A DNA stretch of 64,000 nucleotides from Caprella mutica (Eukaryota; Arthropoda; Malacostraca; Amphipoda; Caprellidae), in assembly GCA_947561585.1 (NCBI GenBank), contig CANNZV010001191.1:212457-276456 (forward strand), read 5' to 3'. The notes under the pieces were generated by a model. It was not told the origin of the DNA and made no database searches. It was given only the letters and a program-made list of their open reading frames with translations. Positions 1 through 11,700 of this stretch are shown piece by piece. Made by a program: the position numbers and the translations under genes. Each line of letters opens with the position of its first letter. Position 1 is the first letter of the stretch.

Positions 1-514
1 AAAGTAATGACGTATTTAAACTTGAAGGGAAAAAGGCCTCAGCAAAGCACGTGTCTGGCTGAAAGTGAAAGTTATCTGAGAGATATCGTCGAACTTTAAC
101 TCGAATTGTTAGAGTAAATGAAGAACCACGGTTGCTTAAATCAATGCACAGTTCAATGAAAGCCTTCAGAACTCAGTAGCCGCAAAAACTGTTCATTGGA
201 GCTGCACAATTCTGGATTTCACGGAAGAGTTCCAAGGTATTTCTGTTTTTTTTATCTACCCACCTCAAATTTTTTCAAAAATGTAAAAACGTGAATAATT
301 TAGAGGTAAGTACATTTAGAAATGAAATACGCTAGTACTGAGCGATTGAAATTATATCTTTATGTAGAGTTAATCTAAATTTAGACATTATTGGAAAGAG
401 GATTTAGTTGAGTCTTTGGATTATTGAAAATTATAATAACTGATTTGCAAAAAATATTATGAAGCATAGTTATTAGTTGCGCTTATTATTAGTAAACGTG
501 AATGAAATTTTATG
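1..514. other. AT-rich stretch, nothing recognised
   Basis: No coding signal, RNA gene or terminal repeat is visible here. It is simple AT-rich flank leading into the satellite that begins near 515. Confidence 0.5.
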
Positions 515-1600
515 GCACAATAGGACAATATAATGACAAACATAAAAATATAATGAGAAACATAGGACAATATAATGACAAACATAAAAATATAATGAGA
601 AACATAGGACAATATAATGACAAACATAAAAATATAATGAGAAACATAGGACAATAAAGTGACAAACATAAAAATATAATGAGAAACATAGGACAATATA
701 ATGACAAACATAAAAATAGAATGAGAAACATAGGACAAAATAATGACAAACATAAAAATAGAATGAGAAACATAGGACAATATAATGAAAAAATAAGACA
801 ATTATATGACAAACATAAGACAATATGATTAAAACCATAGAGAACAATATAATGACAAACATAGGACAATATAATGACAAACATAGGACAATATAATGAC
901 AAACATAGGACAATATAATGACAAACATAGGACAATATAATGACAAACATAGGACAATATAATGACAAACATAGGACAATATAATGACAAACATAGGACA
1001 ATATAATGACAAACATAGGACAATAAAATGACAAACATAGGACAATATAATGACAAACATAGGACAATATAATGACAAACATAGGACAATAAAATGACAA
1101 ACATAGGACAATATAATGACAAACATAGGAAAATATAATGACAAACATAGGACAATATAAGGACAAACATAGGACAATAAAATGACAAACATAGGACAAT
1201 ATAATGACAAACATAGGACAATATAATGACAAACATAGGGCAATAAAATGACAAACATAGGACAATAAAATGACAAACATAGTACAAAATAATGATAAAA
1301 CATAGGACAATATAATGACAAACATAGGACAATATAATGACAAACATAGGACAATATAATGTCAAACGTAGGACAATATAATGTCAAACATATTATAAAA
1401 TAATGACAAAACATAGGACAATATAATGACAAACATACAGTAGGACAATATAATGACAAACATAGGACAAAATAAAGACAAAACATAGGACAATATAATG
1501 ACAAACATAGGACAATATAATGACAAACATAGGACAATATAATGACAAACATAGGACAATATAATGACAAACATGGGACAGTATAAAGACAAACGTATGA
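515..1600. repeat. 22-bp satellite with a 42-bp two-unit section
   Basis: From about 838 to 1600 the unit is 22 bp (GGACAATATAATGACAAACATA), about 34 copies with few changes, mostly ATATAATG to ATAAAATG. From about 525 to 800 the same unit alternates with a 20-bp variant that reads AAAAATATAATGAGAAACAT, giving a 42-bp higher-order unit of about 6.5 copies. On the minus strand the unit has no stop in several frames, so long Cys/Tyr/Leu-rich open frames (up to 376 codons) appear. They come from the repeat and are not genes. Confidence 0.95.
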
Positions 1601-2059
1601 CAAGATTCAAAGTTTTCATCCTATATCTTCATCAAAGAAGACAATATCTTTTGAAGATGAGTTTTGTGTATGACGTTAAAATGTAGCGCGGTATTCAATT
1701 ATGCGATGGCTTTTATTGTAGCTTCCTTTTCATAGTATTTATTTCAGTGAATTTGGGCAAATATCGTATAATTTTTATACTAACAACACTTTGATTGAAA
1801 TTAAGCAAAAATAATATTATTTTCGCTTAAATATTTTAAAATAGACTGAATAGTTTGGTTACTTTTAAGCAGTTAGAGGAGATAAATTTATATTTAATAA
1901 GAGGTGCTCTCTTGGAAAAATGAAAATTTTCATCTATTTCGTAATCCAAATCCAAAACATGAAATATTCTCTCGATATCGTTAGTAACCCAGATAAAATT
2001 TAAGACAGTGTTTTCGAAGATTTAAGAGCGTTTATGACAGAGAGAATAAAACGTAAACG
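1601..2059. other. No gene recognised
   Basis: AT-rich spacer between two tandem arrays. I see no feature in it. Confidence 0.5.
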
Positions 2060-2545
2060 AAACGCCGATAAATTCTCATCGGAGATTGATTGTAGAGGAT
2101 TATCGAATGATCTTCNNNNNNNNNNNNNNNNNNNNNNNNNNNNNNNNNNNNNNNNNNNNNNNNNNGATGAATCTTCGGTGAGTTATGGAATAGTCAACTT
2201 CCACGAATTACAGAAGGCAGGTCATAGATGTATCTTCGGCGAATTATGGAAGACTCATCTTCCCTGAATTACAGCAGGCAACTCGTAGATGTATCTTCGG
2301 AGAGTTATGTGAAGACTCATCTTCCCTGTATTACAGCAGGCAGCTCGTAGAGTTATGGAAGACTCATCTTCCCCAAATTACAGCAGGCATGTTTTCGATG
2401 ATCATCGACGCGTTATGATAGACTCATCGTCTCCTAATTATTAAAGGATTGAATTATAGCAAATACGTCTTTGATGAAGATCGCCGAGTTACGACAGACT
2501 CATCTTCCTCAAATCATAGCGGACATTTCTTCGATGATCTTCGGT
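2060..2545. repeat. Degenerate tandem repeat, about 61 bp unit
   Basis: The words GATGTATCTTCGG, GAATTATGGAAGACTCATC and ATTACAGCAGGCA recur. Clear unit starts are at 2227 and 2288 (61 bp apart), followed by a shortened unit near 2340 and more diverged units to about 2545. The assembly gap at 2116-2165 lies inside this array, so its true copy number is unknown. Confidence 0.75.
2116..2165. other. Assembly gap (50 N)
   Basis: Fifty undetermined bases within the 61-bp array. The gap size may be nominal. Confidence 1.
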
Positions 2546-2774
2546 GAATTGTATGAGTTATAAAACTACATTTAAAGGTGTCCATGATTCCAAAATTGTA
2601 ACTACAGTATATATTTATATATTTAATATTATACATATTTTCCATCATTTAGAATAAAAAAGAAAATATACAAAAATAATAAAACATTAAATAATATTCA
2701 TTCATAAGAACTTTAAAAACACGCGGGTTATCTATCATATTGAATAAATATCAACCAAATCCTACCTCTATCAT

Positions 2775-2858
2775 GTTCAAGATGGCTCAGTGGATATGTC
2801 GCTGACTTCAATTCTCCATGAGACTACAGTTGCAGGTTCGAGTCCCTGACACACCACT
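2775..2858 (+). repeat. tRNA-like sequence, probable SINE head or tRNA pseudogene
   Basis: A good pol III A box (TGGCTCAGTGG, 2783-2793) and a perfect B box (GGTTCGAGTCC, 2835-2845) lie 52 bp apart start to start, which is the spacing of a tRNA gene. The T stem does not pair well and no clean acceptor stem or anticodon arm can be drawn, so this is not a convincing functional tRNA. A tRNA-derived SINE head is the better reading. Confidence 0.6.
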
Positions 2859-2984
2859 TCATTTCTTTCCATTTAATATGTATATAAAAATATGTAACAA
2901 AGAAACTAATCGATATAAAGCAAAATACTTTTCAAATGATAATTTTGGTTTTATTTAAACCTATAAATATATATATATATTCGG

Positions 2985-3312
2985 GGTACGGTCAAGAGTA
3001 CCCTGGGGTACGCCCCCCCCCCCCCTCCCTGTTTTTTCAATCCTTATTTACCTAGTTAAACAAATGAAGAACTACTTAGATAGAAATAACTGAGAGTTGC
3101 TAATGTAGTTTGTTGTATCCGCTAGTTTGTTGTACTGCACACTTCATGATTGCTTAATGACCTGGCAGGGGGGTTCGGGGGGCGGCACGCCCCCCGATAT
3201 ACATATATTTTATGTTTAATCAGTAATGAACTACAAAAGTGTCAATAAGGATTAAATAATATAAGCAAATAAGGATTAAAAGACAGTTGGGGGGGGGGGG
3301 GAGGGGGCTATA
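2985..3312. mobile_element. G-run foldback element, copy A
   Basis: Same family as the elements at 5887, 19800 and 22045. It begins GGGGTACGGTCAAGAG and has an A+T-rich core with TTATTTACCTAGTTAA, then a short hairpin (GGGGGGCG-GCA-CGCCCCCC near 3178-3196). It ends in an inverted TAAGCAAATAAGGATTAAAA followed by a G run. There is no coding capacity. The terminal G repeats are shorter than in the 19800 copy. Confidence 0.8.
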
Positions 3313-3584
3313 TATTCATGCATTAAAGGGAAGATTATAGATAAGTGCCATGTATAAATCATGCTAGAGGTTTTATGATCAAAAAAACATGAATAGAAGT
3401 GATTCACCACATTATTCCAATTCACATGTTACATACGAGATGACACAAACGGTCTTAAAAAAAGATTATGCAGAATGAGTAATAATTAAAATCATATATA
3501 GAATGATTAATGATCAGTTACTAAAAAGAAACAAGGATTGTTAGGTGCAGCTCCATTTCATGAATAACTGACTTTTATAAAATA

Positions 3585-3715
3585 GAAACTGTGCAATTTT
3601 ATAATTCGAGCAATTTTGTTCATTCGAGCAATTTGATAATTCGAGAAATTGTTCATTCGAGCAATTGTTCCTTCGAGTAATTGTTCTTTCGAGCAATTAT
3701 TTTCGAGCAATTTAC
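3585..3715. repeat. Imperfect tandem TTCGAGCAATTGTTCA
   Basis: About seven imperfect units of 15-19 bp built on TTCGAGCAATT. It is one of several short phrase repeats in this window. A long minus-strand open frame across it reads through the repeat and is not supported as a gene. Confidence 0.75.
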
Positions 3716-3774
3716 CTAGAACAAATGAATTATGAACAGAATACTTGATGGATTTATTTTGGTTAACTGTTATA

Positions 3775-4532
3775 CAGGCAAGCCTCGCTTTAAGTACAAC
3801 TCGCTTTAAGTACAACTCGCTTTAATCAAAGTGGTACTTATTTTGAGTCATGTTTAGAAAACGGAGACAAAATTTATTGTGATTAGTTCACAAAAAAAAC
3901 ATCAAAATTGTAATCCAGCTGAGGTTATTAGAAACAATTGGTTCAGAAATTCAACATGTCCCATTTTAGGGTAAATTCCATATTTTCGAACACGCGAAAA
4001 TCTTTATGTAATAATCATTATTTAACTTTTGTTTTAATTGGTATCCATGATACCAATTGGAATGGAAGTTAAATAATAATTATTATATTTTCTTTTCTGA
4101 CGTGTCCGAAATTGTAGAACCAACCAATAACTTGGAACTTAGTACCCTACTACCAAAAATATTTCATAAAGCATAAAATTGCTGTTTGTTAAATGTAGCA
4201 CATAATTATAGAAGTCTTAAGTATCTATTAATTACTCATCTATACTGAGTGAGAGTTAAGCTATGGTTGGATTTTAAAGCATGTAATAAATGCACGACAT
4301 TAAACTTTTTCATAACTGTCACAAACAATGAAAGACTGTGTATTATTAATAATATGCTTATATACGTAGTACTCTAATAACTCTGAAACAAATTTTCTTT
4401 CAATAATTCATAGAAAATGAGGCATATAATCAAGGAGTGACAATTATAAATTTATTGTTACTTTTAATCGCTTTAGTTACCGTTTGGTAACTAAACTGAG
4501 TCGTGATTTGGTAACTAAAGCGGGGATGCCTG
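3775..4532. mobile_element. pogo/Tigger-like MITE, 758 bp
   Basis: The left end reads CAGGCAAGCCTCGCTTTAAG. The right end, reverse complemented, reads CAGGCATCCCCGCTTTAGTT. Both are flanked by TA (3773-3774 and 4533-4534), the target duplication of Tc1/mariner and pogo elements. The left arm has a 17-bp tandem (CGCTTTAAGTACAACT) and the right arm repeats GGTAACTAAA. No transposase frame is left inside, so it is non-autonomous. Confidence 0.8.
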
Positions 4533-4995
4533 TATAAAAATAGCTCTACAAATTTAAAGCGATTCCACATTTTATAATTTAGAGTGGAGAGAACTTTTTT
4601 GAGTTATGCGTACAAGATGATAAATAAGTAAATGCCACCTAAAATATAGTCTGTAATCTGCGAAGGTAATAATAAGGTAAATGACATGGCTAGAAATTAT
4701 TTATCCTATAAAATTGATAATATTTTAAGAGTAACTCTGGGAATTTGAGTTTTCTATATAAAAAGAAATAATTGCGAGACATGTTCCACACTTAATTTGA
4801 CTTGTCACACGTGCGAACTGTAATAAGCTTTGGAAACTACTTTTTACCAAACGGAAATGAAGCACACGAAAAATTTCCCACATGACTCAAAAAATAAGTC
4901 TCACTAAACGGCCCTTCTAGATTTTAAAGTGATCAAATAATACACGAATGTAAGCATAAAAACATTTGCCCTATTGATATGCTATTAGTATAGCC
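4533..4995. other. No gene recognised
   Basis: AT-rich sequence with no coding frame or terminal repeat that I can support. Confidence 0.5.
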
Positions 4996-4997
4996 CG

Positions 4998-5110
4998 GAC
5001 AAATGCCATAAAGTCCTAAATGCCATAAAGTCAATAAATGCAATAAAGTCAATTAATGCCATTAAGTCCTTAAAATGCCATAAAGTTCTAAAATATCATA
5101 AACTCCTAAA
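4998..5110. repeat. Phrase repeat AATGCCATAAAGTCCTAA
   Basis: About six imperfect 16-20 bp units combining ATGCCATAAAGTC and CCTAAA. A related set (GTCCTAAAATGCC, three units) lies at 5812-5880. The two may be the ends of one roughly 900-bp element, but the shared word is in direct orientation, so this is not shown. Confidence 0.7.
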
Positions 5111-5811
5111 ATGATGCGAAGTCTTATTTTGGGCTTTTATATTATTAAATAATTTGGAAAGTCGGTAAAGTTGATAGGTTATTTTGACAAATTTATAGAA
5201 CGTTATAATTCAATCAAAATCTGTCTGAATTATTATACAAATAAACTACTTCTATTACTTCAAGAATTAGTATAGTCACCACTGTATCTAGTTTTCTGTG
5301 ATTTTTTGCATCAATTTTTTAGCACAGACTCTGCCATGCACAAAATAGTGAATAATAAACTATTCAAAGAGAGAGATATGTAGAACCTAGGGATATTTGT
5401 AATATTTACAATAGAAAAACTGTCAGGTCACAAAAATTGTGTTTAGTCTTGTTAGTGGTTTTTGCTGTACAACAGTTTAAGTGTCTTAATTGGTCTAATT
5501 ATCTAATGTATGATTTGCTTAATCTGAGGTTGTCTTCTACGAGGGTGTGCTATAAATACAAATTTCGAATTTAATATTGGAATTAGATTCATTTCATGAA
5601 TTTCAATTTACCTAACCTATTTTTATAATACTTTTAGGTTAAATTTGAATAAATATACTATAAACTAGATTCATTGAATTTTTAAGGGATGAATTGTTTA
5701 TTTGTTTTCACCATTTTTTTTCATCTAAACGGACTAAAAACTGTGAATTTTATATTTGAAAATACTGAGTTTTTCGTTGAAAATACCTATTTATTAATCA
5801 TAAAAGTGTAT
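5111..5811. other. No gene recognised
   Basis: AT-rich sequence between the two phrase repeats. It is possibly the body of one element, with no coding potential visible. Confidence 0.45.
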
Positions 5812-5880
5812 GTATTAGTCCTAAAATGCTTTATTTAGGTCCTAAAATGCCTTGATAGGTCCTAAAATGCCTTTATTATA
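5812..5880. repeat. Phrase repeat GTCCTAAAATGCC
   Basis: Three units of 20-22 bp ending just before the G-run element at 5887. Confidence 0.65.
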
Positions 5881-5886
5881 GGTGGT

Positions 5887-6240
5887 AATCCGGGGTATGG
5901 TCATGAGCACCCCCCTCCTCCCCCCGGTCACGAGCCCCCCCCCCCCCCCCAGTTTTTTAATCCTTATTTACCTAGTTAAACAAATGAAGAGCTACTTAGA
6001 TAGGTATAACTGAGAGTAACTACCTAAGTAGGTATAAAATAATTTTTCATTTCTTTCATTTTTTAAATTTTATATTCCTCTTTAATGATACTTTATAACT
6101 TATACTAATTAGTTTTAAGCAATCCCTCATTTGATTTCATAATTAAATGTAGTTTGTTGTACTGCACACTTCATGATTGTTTAATAAACTGGGAGGGGGG
6201 GGGGGGGTTCGGAAGGCGGCACGCCCCCCTATGTACATAT
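5887..6240. mobile_element. G-run foldback element, copy B (truncated)
   Basis: It begins GGGGTATGGTCATGAGC with C-run repeats and shares the TTATTTACCTAGTTAAACAAATGAAGA core with copies A, C and D. About 110 bp extra lies after AACTGAGAG. The copy stops just after the internal hairpin, at GTACATATG, so the right terminal part is missing. Confidence 0.75.
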
Positions 6241-6243
6241 GGT

Positions 6244-6330
6244 ACTAGGACAGAGTATCGAAAGCCAAAGTATCGAAGGACAAAGTTTCGAAAGACAGAG
6301 TATCGAAAGACAAAGTATCGAAAATTCGAT
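6244..6330. repeat. 16-bp tandem ACAAAGTATCGAAAG
   Basis: Five to six units of 15-16 bp. It directly abuts the truncated G-run element. Confidence 0.8.
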
Positions 6331-6459
6331 CGAATTTATAATAATGGAGAATTGCTCGAATAGAAAATTGATCGAATGAAAAATTGATCAAATGGAGAAA
6401 TCTTTCTTTAAAAATAACATACATTACATTAGTTATACATAACTTGAAGTGTGAATTTT

Positions 6460-6600
6460 GTTCATTGACCGACAGTTGGGCCCATGTCAATCGGGTCAAG
6501 ACAATTGGACTAGCCGAAAATTGAGCCGAAGACATTTGGGCACGTGACAATTGGGCACCAATACAATTGATCCCCAAGAAATTTGGGCCCAGGGCCACTA
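6460..6600. repeat. Degenerate phrase repeat GACAATTGGGC
   Basis: Loosely repeated words (GACAATTGGGC, GACATTTGGGC, TTGGGCCCA) about 17-20 bp apart. It is weak as a tandem repeat but follows the pattern seen at other loci here. Confidence 0.45.
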
Positions 6601-6664
6601 TTGATCACATTAATAAAATGGTTGCTGCAGACACTATAGAGAAGCTTTACTTTGTTATTACTAG

Positions 6665-6870
6665 AGCTAGGACATTGGAGCACTTAAAAAAGAGCAGTAG
6701 TAGCGGTCAAAACGAGCACTTGTAGCACTACAAATGTGCAGTAGGAGCGATAGAAAAGAGCATTGGGGCACTTATCGGGGCATTTGGGGCACTTATCGGG
6801 GCATTTGGGGCACTTATCTGGGCATTTGGGGCACTTATCGGAGCATTTGAGGCACTTTTTGGAGTGTTTC
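6665..6870. repeat. 21-bp minisatellite GGGGCACTTATCGGGGCATTT
   Basis: About four good 21-bp units (6757-6850) with degenerate flanks. Because 21 is a multiple of three, periodic open frames occur on both strands: GHLGHLS on the plus strand and CPDKCPK on the minus strand. They lack any other coding support. Confidence 0.85.
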
Positions 6871-7083
6871 ATGCACCGAAAGAAAAAGCGTTTCACTTTT
6901 CAAAGTAAGAATTTTAACGAGGTTTTGTTTATTGAACAGTTTTTGGATGAAATATACACAAGAATTATCTTTAATTTTTATCCATAAATAATTCATTTTG
7001 AAAAATCATTATATAAATATGTAATGCTCAAAAGTATTTTGCAATACTTGAAAAAACATAAGAAAAAGAACAATAGATGTTGA

Positions 7084-7646
7084 AAAAGCCAGGATTCCAA
7101 CGAGGCAACATGTAGCATGCTACTTCAGTGTCTTTCAACAAGAATGTAGCATGCGGCTTTCAACAAAAAGACACGAAGCATGCAGCAAGGCAACACTGTC
7201 GTTTCTTGGAGCATATTCATGCTCTGTGTTGCTTGCCGCAAGACCAATTCCACCAGTTCAACAAAAACGAGACCATTTTTCAAACATTGAGCGCCAATGA
7301 ATGAATAATATTATCAGATGAATAAGAGATCTTTATTTGTCATGGCCTTTTTATTTTGTTAAATTTTTAATGTTATAATTTAAATGTATTATGAACAATA
7401 TCAATTCTTTACATAATGAATTTTACACATTTTCATTATAATAGTTTTCTCTGTATAATGAAATAAATGTAGGAAAATTTTTTTTATCAAATTATTTAAA
7501 TAATTCTGTCATTTGCACCTTTACAAGGGCAACGTGTAACCACGTGCAGCATGCTACACGTTAGCTTCTGTTGAACTGGTTGAATTAAATTTTACCCATG
7601 CGGGAATGTAGCATGCTGCGTGTTGCCTCAGTAGAATCCCAGCTTT
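7084..7646. mobile_element. MITE with GTAGCATGC-rich inverted ends
   Basis: The left arm reads CAGGATTCCAACGAGGCAAC. The right arm, reverse complemented, reads TGGGATTCTACTGAGGCAAC. Both continue into GTAGCATGC words and ACCAGTTCAACA. The arms are 100 bp or more with indels around an AT-rich core. I could not find a clear target duplication, so the superfamily is unassigned. Confidence 0.7.
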
Positions 7647-9576
7647 ACACATTGATGAGATAAGGGGTGAAATCGAAAGAGCTGCAATGAAGAAAGAACT
7701 GATCTTAGTAGCGATTCCCTATGCGAATGTCTAATCCTATTTCAAGGAATCTGTCGGATCCAGTTATCCGTCAAAGCAAAGAGTGACAAGAAAAGGTTTA
7801 GTAGATCAAGTTGAAAAATCTCAACGAGAATATATCACTTCACTCCAAAATTCTTTCATGATGCTCAACAGCTCAAGACCAATTTTTCTAAATGCAACGA
7901 AATGGAATTATGGAATGTATACTAGGAATGTTGAGAGATGGCACATCTAAGCTGAAGTGCGAAGTTAGTAATTGTAAAAAAAAGTACCTATACATTATCC
8001 CGACATCGTAATGACAACCATAAAGATGGTCAACAAAATTCATCTGTAGAAATGGCAATACTTAGCTATAGCTATAAATAAGAAAACCAAAGACCACCGT
8101 TCAATCAGATGTCTAAGATATTATACAGAAGTACGAACCTTGCATCTAGTCTAGAGAATACAACTACAAAGAATGCGCCATATTCAGGGGTTTGTACATA
8201 AATCTCTCCGATCATGTATATAAAACTCAAAAAATCAGCAGATACGACAATTACGTAGTCTCCACCAAATTAGAGGGCAGAAAACGTGTTCAACTGAAGC
8301 ACAAAAATTGTAAGACGCTGAAGGAAAGTACGCAATGGTCGTATAAGAGCTGCTGGATAATCTTCAGATACTGAAGGAGGCAAGAAAAAGCAATTAGGAA
8401 AGGAATGAAGCAGGCCAGTGGTAAAGAGGAATACGAAGTTTTGAAAAGTAAGTTGTCTGACAAAGACAACTGTGTGGCATGATTGCTACTGGGAGCAATT
8501 TGTAAACAAAAGTTGTAAGAACCCAAAGAGGGTTGTTCACATGGCTCTCGAAGTTCTTCTCTGTTATGAGAAAACGCAGAATATAGAACTTCCTTTTAGT
8601 TGATATGATCATTTGATCAAGCCTAAATTCGCACGTCAATTTATAAGGAATTATCGCAATGAGTCGCAACGTTCATACGCTTCCAAAATAAAATGTGTAT
8701 CTCAGTTTAATAAACTATTAAAATTTCTACTGTTAGACGTCTCACTTCTATAACGTCATAAAATACCTGAGCGTGGGGCATACCTTGTAATTATTATTGT
8801 GAGTTCATGTTCGATCTGTGTCCTATACGGTTAAAGATGAAGATCATTGAACGAGATTCTTTGAGCTGATAAATATGAAATACCCAGCTCTTATCTTCGT
8901 CTTTGGAAGGTCTTTTTCGGACTCCTTCCAAAATAAATTCTCTATCATTCGAGCAAGCAGTAATCGATCGATGATTGCGGTATCGGTCGTTGGCCGATAA
9001 AAGATAGCGCAGCGAAATCGGTCGATAGTGCAGATCAGTTAAATACGCGTGACATATATATATATATATAAATATATTATTTCTTACCAGGCTTAAACTC
9101 TAGGGCCGGCCATACACTATCATGTCCACCTGACAAATACGCATGAGTAGGTACGAATGGCAGGTGCACCTGTTACCTAATGATCAGACTCACTCTTCAC
9201 GCGTGCCTGTCAAGTTTGCCAGTTCGCCATGAATTCTAATTCGTTAGGAAACATTAAAAAGCGTCAACATCTCCACTAGCTATATAGACAGGATAAGGTA
9301 TCCCATCGCACTTACAGTAGTTTCAGTATTCTTTAACTAACCAACTTAAGAGTTTAAAACGTAATTATTACCGTAGTGTATCTGATAAATTTAAGAATGA
9401 CTCTAAAACGACTGGAGTTGCATAAACGATATTTTAGGTAAGCGTGCGAGAATTGGTGGGGAGTCTTGTAAGTTGAATGTATTCTTATTATTGATGAGAG
9501 GATTGTGAAGGCGGGTAAGCACCCAAGCCGCAGGTGGACCCATTTGTACTGAATCCCCATCGAACCGATCTAGAGA
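7647..9576. other. No gene recognised
   Basis: Short open frames occur but none resembles a known protein. An (AT)n run lies at about 9055-9078. At 9103-9120 the sequence GGGCCGGCCATACACTATCA looks like a MITE tip with no visible partner. Confidence 0.45.
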
Positions 9577-11700
9577 CTAGTCGTTGAAATCCTCCAGCCT
9601 GCCAATTCTTCCAAGAAAGGTAGAAAGATGCGAGAAGCTGAAAGTCCTCGTAATTCTGTGGAGGTCCGTTAGAAATCCATCCTGAGTAGAGTCCCTAGTC
9701 CTGTGATAAAAAGGGCAGTCTTCAACAATGTGAGTCCTTGTCTCTGAGGCAAGACCACATCGTCGGCAAGTGTCATTGGTCCATTTTCCAGTAATCCGGT
9801 TTTGGGATCCAAAGTTTCCGTGCCCTGTTAAAATTTTCAGGGTAAGACGAAGTTTCTTTCGGGTCAGCGACAAGAGTCTTAAACAGCCTCTCCTATCAGA
9901 GGCTGCTCAAAGAGCTCTTTGGTCTGTCTACAAGAAGATAGGTTGGCCCATCTTCTTCTGCAGTTATCTGCAATCCACCGGTAAACTAACAGTTTACATG
10001 CACTATATGGCACTGGTAGAAAGGGTTCGGGTCCTTCACATGAGGTCTTAGCTGCTTCATTCGCTAGGAAATCAGCGGTTTCGTTACCAATGGTACCAAC
10101 GTGAGCCTTATTAGCCCACTGAAGAGTGAAGTGACTTCAACCAGCTGCCCCAGAGAGTTCAGGGCATTTACACATCGGTTTACCGTTTGGCTCCTGGTCC
10201 TCAAAATAACCACTGCTTTGATTGCGGCTTGGCTATCTGAGTATATAATAACTCTCTCCACATCAGGATCTCCGGAGATGATGCTGGTCAGTCTCTCTGC
10301 TGCCAGAGTGATCGCCAATGTCTCTGCCTGGAAAACGGAGAAGTGATAACCTAGATATTCAACTAGGTCAGTATCATTCCTACCAGGGCAGTGGACTCCT
10401 GCACCTGTTTTACCAGATCCAAGCTTAGAGTCATCCGAAAACAGGCCACAGTCGAATCTTCAACTGTGTGATTGGGGACCACAGTACTCGTCCTAAATCT
10501 CACTTGTAGATTTAACCGAGGGCTGCATAGGTCTCCCGGGAAGGGTAAAACAGGTAGGTCCCTGGAGTTCCTGTCACACCAATTCACAAGGCTCTGGTGA
10601 GCCAAAGTGTCTTTGATGTAACCACCCCTCCACAAACCCGCCTGCTTCAACCGGTAAGTACCTGACACCGCTGTCCCTTTGTTAAAAGAAGTCAGAGGTG
10701 GTAGGCCGAGGAGCATCTCTAATGCGGCTGTGGGCGTTCCAGGATAGGCCGATGAAACAGCAATACAAGCCATCCGCTACAGTGTGGACAGCTTCAGGTT
10801 GCCAGCCTCGCCGCTCAAACCGTAACAGCGTAGCTCATAATAGGTCGAATCATGGTGGTGAAAATCCACATCATAATCTTCGGAGAAAGCCCTCAGGTCT
10901 GTCGAACTGCTCGCCTACACAGTAGAAGGCATCTATTGACTTTAACAGACTTGTCAACTATATAGAGAACCAGCTCAGCTTTGAGTCCAGAGTAACTCCA
11001 AGGTAAGTTACTCAGTCCACAAGCGGAATTTCTTGTCCCATAAGTCTTCGGGGGCGATACTTCCATTTGCGTTTCAGTGTATATGTTTTTAGCATATGTT
11101 TTATTGCTGCACAAGGATAGTCCAGATTCTCTGGCTCAATCCTCAATAGTCATCTAACCTTCATGAACTTGTTCACTAATAGTAAAGGAGTCTATTCCAG
11201 TTGATAGCAGGAGTACATCATCAACGTAATTCTGTGCATAAATTCCTGACTCATTAGTCAGTTTCTTGAGAAGTTCACTCATCACCAGATTGAATAAGAG
11301 TGGTAAGAGAACTCCTCCTTGTGGAGTACCCCTAGTTAAATGAACCGAGATGCTATAATCACCAAGAGTAGCTGTGACCCTTTGGCTCATAAGCATCCCC
11401 ATGATCCAATTGACCAGGTGTATCTCTATTCCTGCATTGAATAAAGCGGACCTTATAGCCATGATAAAAGTTATTATATCATGCTTATAGCCGTCAGAGA
11501 GACGTTGTTAAAGGCACCTTCGATATCCAAAAACAGGACGCATTTAATCACCGCCTGGGCAATTCTGGCGAAGCAGTGGTGGTCCAGCATTCAAGATTTA
11601 CGTATTTGCTTCTATAATGGTCCCAAAATTTGTCTGGGTTTTGTCGCGGTGAAGAACTTTGCGGAGCGGAAAGCTACTTTTTCTCAACGCTCGTAATATT
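9577..11700 (-). pseudogene. Non-LTR retrotransposon ORF2 relic (RT, RNase H, Cys-rich tail)
   Basis: Read on the minus strand, this holds the C-terminal two thirds of a LINE ORF2 of the kind that carries RNase H (I, R1 or LOA-like groups). In order: RT motif A as FLDIEGAFNNV (about 11500-11540), motif B as RGTPQGG and motif C as YVDD (11154-11462). The thumb/connection has SAYPGTPTAALEMLLGLPPL (10363-10773). RNase H follows with GSGKTGAG, FQAETLAI and IYSDSQAA (about 10430-10064), then a Cys/His tail with TCRRC and HIVEDCPFYH (9577-9873). Frames change at least three times and stops interrupt the protein just after motif A. The endonuclease and 5' part are missing. It is a dead copy, probably 5'-truncated; clade assignment needs a tree. 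Confidence 0.9.

Noticed and set aside
510..1600. A CRISPR-like array
   Set aside because: Units are directly adjacent with no unique spacers, and the context is a eukaryotic repeat region.
473..1603. Minus-strand open frames of up to 376 codons, rich in Cys, Tyr and Leu
   Set aside because: They are translations of the 22-bp satellite, open in several frames at once, with no domain and no codon bias.
2775..2858. Functional tRNA gene
   Set aside because: Boxes are good but T and acceptor stems do not pair and no anticodon loop can be placed.
6684..6987. CPDKCPK-type zinc-knuckle-like repeat protein (minus) or GHLS repeat protein (plus)
   Set aside because: Product of a 21-bp minisatellite read in a multiple-of-three frame; nothing else supports a gene.
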